A program made the translations under genes and the position numbers. Below, in pieces: positions 16,555 to 22,127 of a stretch of DNA of 22,127 nt (position 1 is the stretch's first letter; each line of letters begins with the position of its first letter). This DNA is from Porphyromonadaceae bacterium. GTDB lineage: Bacteria; Bacteroidota; Bacteroidia; Bacteroidales; Paludibacteraceae. Below the pieces are notes generated by a model. That model had not been told where the DNA came from and did not search any database. It saw nothing but the letters and a program-made list of their open reading frames with translations. The DNA lies in NCBI GenBank assembly GCA_905372135.1, contig CAJPNS010000016.1:1-22127 (forward strand), given 5' to 3'.

Positions 16555-16567
16555 ATTGGCTAATTTT

Positions 16568-17884
16568 CTAATCTGCTAATCTGCAAATCACATTCTTATC
16601 ACCAAACTTCTCAGCGAGCCATTGTTGCAACTTTTGTCGATCCACTTCTTTGGCGACGACTTTGCCCTTAATGGTCTCTTTTTTAGGAGTGTATAGCATC
16701 ACCGTAGTGAGAGAAGTGTTGTCTTTTTCCGAAAAATCCGTCAGTTTTCCAAAATAGAAACTCTCAATATTAGGGAACAATACTTCTATTTCTTTGGCAA
16801 AAGTAGGGTCGGTATATTTGTATTGCGCCAACTCTTCTTTTAGTTGATTTATCTTCAAGTCTTTATTAGAGATAGATGCCTTGTTTTTGTTGATTTCCGA
16901 TAGCATCTTTTGGTCAATATCCGACTCTTTTTGCCTAATGATGAGTTCGGTGTTCGGTAATTTGAAGTTTTTGAGGTTGCTTTGTAGTGTTTTTATCTCC
17001 TCGTCGGTAAATTTCTTGTTCAAAAAAGCTAATTCAATGGTTTTAGGCGAGGCATGGTAGCGTATTTTCTTGTAAATAATGGTATAATCCTTGTTTTCAA
17101 ACTCGGCAGTGATATAATGGGCTACATTCTGGTGAAATTCCTTCTCTTTCAGAAGGTTATATGCCAAATACAAACTGGGAGTAACAATGATGATAATCAA
17201 TGTAGTGATAACAATGCGCAAACGCTTGTTGAGCACCTCGTTGCCCGTATTTTTAGGAGTGTATTTTAGGTATTTGATGATGAGAAAGGTAGCAATCCCA
17301 ATGAAGAAACAGTTGATGCTATATAGGTAGAAAGCTCCTAAAAAATAACTAATATTGCCCGTAGCTAAGCCAAATCCAGCTGTACAAAGCGGTGGCATCA
17401 AAGCAGTAGCGATTGCCACACCTGGTATAGGGTTCCCTCTGTCTTGACGGGTGAGGGAGATAGCTCCTACCAACCCACCCACAAAGGCGATAAGCACATC
17501 GTAAATGGTAGGCGAAGTACGCGCCAAAAGCTCTGACTGTACGTCTTTAAACGGACTGATATAGAAGTAGATAAACGATACTATAAGACTCACCACAGTA
17601 GCGATGAGCAGACTTTGTCCGGTTTTCTTCAGTAGGTCGAAATCGTAAGTCGCCAGCGCAAATCCTGCTCCCACGATAGGTCCCATCAAAGGAGAAATAA
17701 GCATCGCCCCTATGATTACAGCAGTAGAGTTCACGTTTAACCCGATAGAAGCAATGAGGATAGCACAAGCCAAAATCCACATATTAGCGCCACGGAAAGA
17801 GATATTACTAAGGATATTTTCGATTACTTTTTCTTTTTTCTCTTCCCCTTGATGTAAATTAAAAAGTCTTTTTAAAAAAGTCAT
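16568..17884 (-). CDS. DUF389 integral membrane protein
   Basis: 438 aa. I chose the ATG at 17884 because the upstream candidate start at 17956 lies before the predicted transcription start. The N-terminal half holds about seven hydrophobic segments (roughly 33-52, 55-78, 91-112, 127-146, 150-173, 180-204, 222-245). Family-type motifs are NSTAVIIGAMLISPLMGPI, RQDRGNPIPGVAIATALMPPLCTAGFGLA and SYFLGAFYLYSIN. The C-terminal part (about 250-438) is soluble, with a lysine/glutamate-rich coiled-coil-like stretch near 340-380. The family (TIGR00271/TIGR00341-like) is conserved but of unknown function; a transport role is guessed for some members. The gene has its own promoter (-7 at 17926) and terminator, so it is a self-contained unit within the island. 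Confidence 0.88.
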   Translation of the reverse strand: MTFLKRLFNLHQGEEKKEKVIENILSNISFRGANMWILACAILIASIGLNVNSTAVIIGAMLISPLMGPIVGAGFALATYDFDLLKKTGQSLLIATVVSLIVSFIYFYISPFKDVQSELLARTSPTIYDVLIAFVGGLVGAISLTRQDRGNPIPGVAIATALMPPLCTAGFGLATGNISYFLGAFYLYSINCFFIGIATFLIIKYLKYTPKNTGNEVLNKRLRIVITTLIIIIVTPSLYLAYNLLKEKEFHQNVAHYITAEFENKDYTIIYKKIRYHASPKTIELAFLNKKFTDEEIKTLQSNLKNFKLPNTELIIRQKESDIDQKMLSEINKNKASISNKDLKINQLKEELAQYKYTDPTFAKEIEVLFPNIESFYFGKLTDFSEKDNTSLTTVMLYTPKKETIKGKVVAKEVDRQKLQQWLAEKFGDKNVICRLAD

Positions 17885-17918
17885 AATGTTGAATGTTTGG
17901 ATGTCGGTTTTTTTGATG

Positions 17919-18007
17919 TGCGGGGCAAAGGTAGTGATAAATTGTCGATTTGCCAATGAGTAAATAAAAAATTCCCGTGCAGTAACTCTACCACACGGAG
18001 ATTTTTA
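17919..18007 (-). repeat. Promoter-terminator module, copy 2 (about 89 bp)
   Basis: The second copy of the module at 16466-16555, same orientation, shares the -33, the spacer, the -7 box and the hairpin, with about eight or nine scattered differences. Here the hairpin part (17967-18006) has no minus-strand gene upstream to terminate, because the KilA-N gene beyond it points the other way. It therefore looks like a carried-over or insertion-disrupted module. Confidence 0.85.
17926..17933 (-). promoter_or_regulatory. -7 box of the DUF389 gene
   Basis: Minus-strand TACCTTTG with TTGG at 17953-17956, a 19-base spacing, identical in layout to the DUF1877-like gene promoter. Transcription would begin around 17919, before the ATG at 17884. 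Confidence 0.8.
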
Positions 18008-18151
18008 GTTATTTCCTGTCGTGCTACGACCTAATTAGCTAATTATTTTCTTAGAAAGAAGAAGCGTTTAATAATTTCTATATGAGGTGTGCTTTGATGG
18101 CAAAGATGAAATGATTGCTACACAAAAGTCGGTTGTTTTTGCTTTTTTCTT

Positions 18152-18159
18152 TATCTTTG
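18152..18159 (+). promoter_or_regulatory. Putative -7 box for the KilA-N gene
   Basis: TATCTTTG fits TAnnTTTG and lies 22 bases before the ATG at 18181, leaving a short leader. A TTG upstream (18133-18135) is closer than the usual 19-base spacing. Confidence 0.6.
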
Positions 18160-18180
18160 TGCTTTAAAAACCTTTCTGAT

Positions 18181-18993
18181 ATGTCAAAGAACAAAAAGAT
18201 AAATGTACAAGGTAACGAGATAACCATCATAGAAAACAAAGGAAAGGAGTATATCTCTCTTACCGATATGCTAAAAGCTAAAGATGGTGATTTTTTTATA
18301 TCTGATTGGTTGCGCAACAGAAACACAGTAGAATACCTTGGTATTTGGGAAAGTGTATATAATCCCGATTTTAATTATGGCGAATTCGCCATAATTAAAA
18401 GTCAAGCGGGACTCAATAGCTATAAAATCAGTGTAAAAGAATGGGTTGAAAAGACGAATGCTATAGGACTAAAAGCTACAACAGGTAGGTATGGTGGAAC
18501 TTACGCTCACCCCGATATAGCTTTTGAATTTGGTATGTGGATTAGCCCACAGTTTAAGATATTTCTTATTAAAGAATTTCAACGTCTTAAAGAAGAAGAA
18601 AACAATCGCTTAAAGCTCGAATGGAACTTGCAACGCACACTTGCCAAAGTTAATTATCATATTCATACCGATGCCATCAAAGAAAATTTAATTCCCAAAG
18701 AAGTTACTCAAAAACAGATGCAATACATATATGCCGATGAGGCTGATCTATTGAATATCGCCCTATTTGGTATCACGGCTAAAGAATGGCGAGATACACA
18801 CCCCGATAAAGAAGGAAATATCCGCGATGAGGCAACATTAGAACAATTGGTTGTGCTGAGCAATTTGGAAAGTATCAACGCTTTGCTTATTAGGCAAGGT
18901 CTCCCTCAAGCCGACCGTTTGGTCGAACTCAACAAAACTGCTATTACCCAAATGAAAACTTTGGTAGCACACCAAGTAAAGCTCACTCGTTAG
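18181..18993 (+). CDS. KilA-N domain protein
   Basis: 270 aa from the ATG at 18181. An in-frame upstream start at 18115 would precede the likely promoter and adds a stretch unlike the domain. A KilA-N domain spans about 20-137: EYISLTDM, FISDWLRNRNTVEYLGIWE, GRYGGTYAHPDIAFEFGMWISPQFK, then FLIKEFQRLKEE. KilA-N is a DNA-binding-type fold widespread in phages, large DNA viruses and mobile regions. The C-terminal half (about 140-270) is helical, conserved-looking and unassigned (YADEADLLNIALFGITAKEWR). It is the only plus-strand gene in the island and stands alone with its own promoter and terminator. Part of the coding sequence (residues 63-73) is a 32-base perfect palindrome. Function is unknown; nucleic-acid binding is likely from the domain. 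Confidence 0.9.
   Translation: MSKNKKINVQGNEITIIENKGKEYISLTDMLKAKDGDFFISDWLRNRNTVEYLGIWESVYNPDFNYGEFAIIKSQAGLNSYKISVKEWVEKTNAIGLKATTGRYGGTYAHPDIAFEFGMWISPQFKIFLIKEFQRLKEEENNRLKLEWNLQRTLAKVNYHIHTDAIKENLIPKEVTQKQMQYIYADEADLLNIALFGITAKEWRDTHPDKEGNIRDEATLEQLVVLSNLESINALLIRQGLPQADRLVELNKTAITQMKTLVAHQVKLTR
18369..18400. repeat. 32-base perfect palindrome inside the KilA-N gene
   Basis: The left arm TTTTAATTATGGCGAA is followed directly by its exact reverse complement, with no spacer. It encodes FNYGEFAIIK of the KilA-N domain. A perfect 32-base palindrome by chance is extremely unlikely. In mRNA it would form a hairpin of about 14 bp with a minimal loop. Confidence 0.95.
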
Positions 18994-19341
18994 AGAATAA
19001 AAATCCCCATGCGGTATATGTGCCAAACGTGGATTTTATTGATAAATCGACAAATCAGTACTCTTATTTAGGAACGAACCCGAGTGAATTTTATCGATAA
19101 CAGACGAATAGGTAAATTCGTCAAATAGTCTTTTTTGAACTCTGTATTCTCCGCAAATGTTATGCTAATTACATTAAAAGGACTTGTAATCAGGCGTGTA
19201 CCGCTATAGGATAATGGTATATTCGCTATATTATTCTTACCCAATATGGTGGTAACAAATGACTTACAAAGAATAATTCTTTCGTGAAGTTATCTCGAAT
19301 CTTTTCATATTGTTGTTGCTAAAATATTAATTCTTCGACAA
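18994..19341. other. 348-bp intergenic region between the KilA-N gene and gmd
   Basis: It contains the KilA-N terminator and a 7-bp hairpin GACGAAT/ATTCGTC (19103-19122) without a U-tract on the gmd side. It also has one copy of ACAGACGAAT (19100-19109) that recurs at 15861. I see no gene, tRNA or insertion-sequence end here, and no convincing gmd terminator. Confidence 0.6.
18999..19037 (+). terminator. Terminator of the KilA-N gene, related to the island hairpins
   Basis: AAAATCC (19000-19006) pairs with GGATTTT (19031-19037), with a partly paired interior. It starts six bases after the stop codon. Base for base it resembles the 16515-16554 hairpin (AAAAATCCCC, TGC, GTA, CC, ACG, GGATTTT in the same order), so it is a third, more diverged family member. 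Confidence 0.65.
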
Positions 19342-20403
19342 TTAACGCATCTTCTCCACATATTCCAAATCGTAGCGTACCATCTTCTTTATCAGTTCGT
19401 CGAACGATGTTTTGGTCGGGTTCCAGCCGAGTAGGGTTTTGGCTTTCGTCGGGTCGCCGAGCAGCTGCTCTACCTCTGCCGGGCGGAAGTATTTGGGGTC
19501 TACCTCCACCAATACTTTGCCTGTGGCGACATCTATGCCTTTTTCGTCGATGCCCTTACCCTCCCAACGGATATTGATACCTGCCTCGGCAAAGGCTTTG
19601 GAAACAAACTCACGTACACTGTGCATCTCGCCTGTGGCTATAACGAAGTCTTCGGGTGTCGGGTGCTGCAACATCAGCCACATACACTCCACATAGTCTT
19701 TGGCATACCCCCAGTCGCGAAGAGCATCGAGATTGCCCAGATACAGACGCTCCTGATAGCCGCGTGCTATGCGTGCTGCGGCAAGCGTTATCTTACGGGT
19801 AACGAACGTTTCGCCCCGCCGCTCACTCTCGTGGTTGAAGAGTATGCCGTTGACGCAGAACATACCGTACGACTCGCGGTAGTTTTTGGTAATCCAGAAA
19901 CCGTACTGCTTTGCCACACCGTATGGCGAGCGGGGATAGAACGGCGTTGTCTCTTTCTGTGGCACTTCCTGTACAAGCCCGAAGAGTTCGGAGGTCGATG
20001 CCTGATAGATACGCACGCGTTTCTCCATACCAAGTATACGCACCGCTTCGAGCAACCTCAGCGTGCCTACGGCGTCGGTCTCGGCAGTGTATTCGGGTAC
20101 GTCGAAACTTACCTTTACGTGGCTCTGTGCCGCCAAATTGTATATCTCGTCGGGCTGTACTATCTGTATGATACGCAGTAGCGAACTCGAATCGGTCATA
20201 TCGCCGTAGTGTAGGTTGATGAGGCGTTGTTGCTTCATATCGCGTACCCATTCTTCGAAATAGAGATGTTCGATACGACCTGTGTTGAACGACGATGTGC
20301 GGCGTAGTATGCCGTGTACTTGGTAACCTTTCTCGAGCAGAAACTCGGCAAGATAAGAGCCGTCCTGTCCTGTAATACCTGTAATTAATGCTGTCTTAGC
20401 CAT
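19342..20403 (-). CDS. gmd: GDP-mannose 4,6-dehydratase
   Basis: 353 aa, normal length. The extended-SDR nucleotide-binding motif GITGQDG is at 9-15. NLAAQSHVKVSF is at 89-100. STSELFG (136-142) and Y161/K165 (YGVAK) are the catalytic features. NHESERRGETFVTRKI is the substrate region typical of Gmd. It converts GDP-D-mannose to GDP-4-keto-6-deoxy-D-mannose, the first committed step to GDP-L-fucose. Fcl, encoded 3.6 kb downstream on the same strand, does the next step. The start ATG at 20403 follows a TACCTTTG box by 26 bases. It is divergent from the glycogen synthase gene. Confidence 0.97.
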   Translation of the reverse strand: MAKTALITGITGQDGSYLAEFLLEKGYQVHGILRRTSSFNTGRIEHLYFEEWVRDMKQQRLINLHYGDMTDSSSLLRIIQIVQPDEIYNLAAQSHVKVSFDVPEYTAETDAVGTLRLLEAVRILGMEKRVRIYQASTSELFGLVQEVPQKETTPFYPRSPYGVAKQYGFWITKNYRESYGMFCVNGILFNHESERRGETFVTRKITLAAARIARGYQERLYLGNLDALRDWGYAKDYVECMWLMLQHPTPEDFVIATGEMHSVREFVSKAFAEAGINIRWEGKGIDEKGIDVATGKVLVEVDPKYFRPAEVEQLLGDPTKAKTLLGWNPTKTSFDELIKKMVRYDLEYVEKMR

Positions 20404-20429
20404 TTGTTGTTTATTGTTAAGAATAAATG

Positions 20430-20437
20430 CAAAGGTA
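20430..20437 (-). promoter_or_regulatory. Putative -7 box for gmd
   Basis: Minus-strand TACCTTTG lies 26 bases before the gmd start codon and 33 bases from the oppositely directed box at 20471, so the two promoters share upstream sequence. Confidence 0.65.
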
Positions 20438-20470
20438 CAAAAAATCTCACAACGGGTGTCGGAAAAATTA

Positions 20471-20478
20471 TACCTTTG
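20471..20478 (+). promoter_or_regulatory. Putative -7 box for the glycogen synthase gene
   Basis: TACCTTTG lies 28 bases before the ATG at 20507. This placement supports that ATG over the in-frame start at 20414, which would precede the promoter. Confidence 0.65.
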
Positions 20479-20506
20479 TATTCACAAAAAGACAATATTC
20501 AGATAT

Positions 20507-22084
20507 ATGACCAAACCCGATTATATTTTCGAAACCTCGTGGGAGGTGTGCAATAAGGTAGGAGGCATATACACGGTGCTTTCGTCGCGTGCCGCTACGA
20601 TGGCACAGCATTTCGGTGACAACGTATTATTCGTAGGTCCCTGCCTCGACTCCGCCACCCCGCAAGACTTCACACAGACCGACGAATTAGCCGATTTTGC
20701 TCATTATATAAAGCAGACAAAAGGTCTGGACATAAAGACGGGCAGGTGGGACGTTCCCGGCAAGCCCAAGGCAGTGTTGGTGGATTTTCGACCGCTGTAT
20801 GCTGAGAAAAATCGTATCTACGGCGACTTCTGGGCAAGGTTCGGTGTGGAGTCGCACAATGCTTACGGCGATTACGACGAGGCTTCGATGTTCGGCTACG
20901 CCGCAGGTGCGGTAATCGATGCCTTTGCACGATTCTACGATATTACAGACAGGCGACTCATTGCCCACTTCGACGAGTGGATGACGGCATTCGGATTGTT
21001 TTATGTCAAGACATTTTGCCCTCGGATAAAAACGGTTTTCACCACACACGCCACTACCATAGGGCGGAGTATTGCAGGCAACGGCAAACCGTTATACGAT
21101 TACCTGACCGCATACGACGGCAACCAAATGGCAAGAGAACTCAACGTCGAGGCAAAACACTCTGCCGAACGCACGGCGGCACACACGGCAGACTGTTTTA
21201 CGACAGTAAGCGAAATAACGGCAAAGGAGTGCGAATATCTGCTCGAAAAGAAGCCCGATACGATAACTCCCAACGGTTTCGAAAACAGTTTCGTACCGCA
21301 GGGTGACGAGTACGCACGTAAGAGGCGGAGTGCCCGCCTGCTACTCGAAGAGTTGGCTGAGAAGACTCTCGGGTACACTCTCGACCAAGAACATTTGTTC
21401 GTAGGCATATCGGGGCGTTACGAATACAAAAATAAAGGGATAGACGTCTTCGTAGACGTTATGAGCCGTCTTAACGGCGACAGCCGTACCGCACAGCCGA
21501 TAGTGGCGTTCGTCATAGTACCGGCGTGGGTCAGAGAGGGTTGTTACAGCAACTCCAAGTTTGCTACCTCGGCTATCGTTAACGAAGAGAGCGACCTGAC
21601 ATTGAATTATATCAGGCAAAGAGACTTCGGCAATACACCCGACAGCCGCGTGAAGATAATATTCGTCCCCACCTATCTCAACGGCAACGACGGCACACTG
21701 AACGTACCGTACTACGACATACTCATCGGTCTCGACCTGACGCTATTCCCCTCGTATTACGAGCCGTGGGGGTACACTCCGATGGAGAGTGCCGCTTTCG
21801 GTATACCTACCGTTACCACTTCGCTGGCGGGGTTCGGGCAGTGGGTATCGCCCGTACAGGTAGGTATCGATAATGGTGTAGCCGTAATAACCCGTAACGA
21901 CGGCAACTACTTCGATGTGGTGTGTGATATTGCAGACGAGGTAATTCATTTTGTCAAGCTAAATGGCAAAGCACAAAAAACGATAGCAGACAAGGCTCGA
22001 ACCATCGCCGACAAAGCCCTGTGGCAAGAGTTCTTCGACTACTACCTCGAAGCATACGATAAGGCTCTGACGTCGTATCAATGA
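20507..22084 (+). CDS. GT3-type glycogen synthase
   Basis: 525 aa from the ATG at 20507. Upstream in-frame codons to 20414 lie before the promoter and include sequence unlike the family. The N-terminus FETSWEVCNKVGGIYTVLSSRA (KVGG at 17-20) resembles the eukaryotic glycogen synthase family GT3, not bacterial GT5 GlgA. HFDEWMTAFGLFYVK and TTHATTIGRSIAGNG are also GT3-like. The catalytic E-x7-E is in YYEPWGYTPMESAAFG (E419, E427). The enzyme adds glucose from a nucleotide sugar to growing glycogen. In Bacteroidetes this type is often followed by phosphorylase or glycogen-handling genes, but the window ends 43 bases later. The donor (UDP- or ADP-glucose) cannot be read here. Confidence 0.92.
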   Translation: MTKPDYIFETSWEVCNKVGGIYTVLSSRAATMAQHFGDNVLFVGPCLDSATPQDFTQTDELADFAHYIKQTKGLDIKTGRWDVPGKPKAVLVDFRPLYAEKNRIYGDFWARFGVESHNAYGDYDEASMFGYAAGAVIDAFARFYDITDRRLIAHFDEWMTAFGLFYVKTFCPRIKTVFTTHATTIGRSIAGNGKPLYDYLTAYDGNQMARELNVEAKHSAERTAAHTADCFTTVSEITAKECEYLLEKKPDTITPNGFENSFVPQGDEYARKRRSARLLLEELAEKTLGYTLDQEHLFVGISGRYEYKNKGIDVFVDVMSRLNGDSRTAQPIVAFVIVPAWVREGCYSNSKFATSAIVNEESDLTLNYIRQRDFGNTPDSRVKIIFVPTYLNGNDGTLNVPYYDILIGLDLTLFPSYYEPWGYTPMESAAFGIPTVTTSLAGFGQWVSPVQVGIDNGVAVITRNDGNYFDVVCDIADEVIHFVKLNGKAQKTIADKARTIADKALWQEFFDYYLEAYDKALTSYQ

Positions 22085-22127
22085 TTGTAGCAGGGGATTG
22101 TAGCATATCAATCGACACCTGTCGATA

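Larger units (their letters stand above)
16466..16555 (-). repeat. Promoter-terminator module, copy 1 (about 90 bp)
   Basis: This segment is roughly 90 percent identical by eye to 17919-18007 in the same orientation. Reading the minus strand, it holds a bidirectional hairpin terminator, a spacer with -33 TTGG (16500-16503), 19 bases, the -7 box TACCTTTG (16473-16480), then GC-rich CCCC. The module serves as terminator for the DUF389 gene and promoter for the DUF1877-like gene. A shorter related stretch (CAATGAGTAA, 15875-15884) may be a remnant of a third copy. Confidence 0.85.

Noticed and set aside
18078..18326. 82-codon minus-strand open frame overlapping the KilA-N start
   Set aside because: It overlaps the KilA-N promoter and coding start on the opposite strand and has no recognisable domain.
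15769..19341. Insertion sequence, integrase or tRNA attachment site explaining the island
   Set aside because: No transposase, recombinase, terminal inverted repeat or tRNA-like fold was found in this stretch.
19788..20251. Arginine-rich frames of 81 to 142 codons opposite or within gmd
   Set aside because: They are frame shadows of gmd in a GC-richer region, with low-complexity composition and no support from promoter or domain.

Overview
The window looks like chromosomal DNA of a Bacteroidales bacterium that carries a type IX secretion system (T9SS). The pointers are two secreted proteins with T9SS C-terminal sorting domains, a carboxypeptidase-regulatory-like/plug TonB-dependent receptor, a GT3-type glycogen synthase, and repeated TAnnTTTG promoter -7 boxes (mostly TACCTTTG), which are the Bacteroidetes sigma signature. 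T9SS sorting domains argue against Bacteroides itself and favour a Porphyromonas/Tannerella/Dysgonomonas-like relative. I cannot name the genus.

Layout. (1) 73-5116, plus strand: a surface operon made of a 928-aa T9SS protein built from near-identical 675-bp repeats, a second T9SS protein, and a beta-propeller lipoprotein resembling the vitamin B12-capturing BtuG proteins. A strong terminator ends it. (2) 5222-5441: a striking array of exactly ten 22-bp units, each a small dyad, in the convergent gap. (3) 12037-5600, minus strand: dnaB, a PcrA/UvrD helicase and a TonB-dependent receptor, closely spaced. dnaB has a structured leader. (4) 12486-14453, minus: a very AT-rich 655-aa protein of unknown family ending in a HEPN RNase-type motif (RNSYLH), a candidate defence or toxin gene. 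(5) 14472-15768, minus: a CGGC-domain protein and fcl (GDP-L-fucose synthase). (6) about 15860-19110: an AT-richer island with a DUF1877-like gene, a DUF389 membrane protein and a KilA-N gene. It carries duplicated promoter/terminator modules and a 32-bp perfect palindrome. (7) 19342-20403, minus: gmd (GDP-mannose 4,6-dehydratase). (8) 20507-22084, plus: a GT3-type glycogen synthase.

How the parts relate. Gmd and Fcl catalyse consecutive steps from GDP-mannose to GDP-L-fucose but are separated here by the island, which suggests an insertion into an ancestral gmd-fcl pair. The surface operon plausibly delivers a cofactor or nutrient (corrinoid is the best guess) to an outer-membrane transporter. 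Whether the nearby receptor is its partner is unproven. The most novel material is the HEPN-motif protein, the modular repeats of the island with the KilA-N palindrome, the 22-bp dyad array, and the repeat-built T9SS protein.
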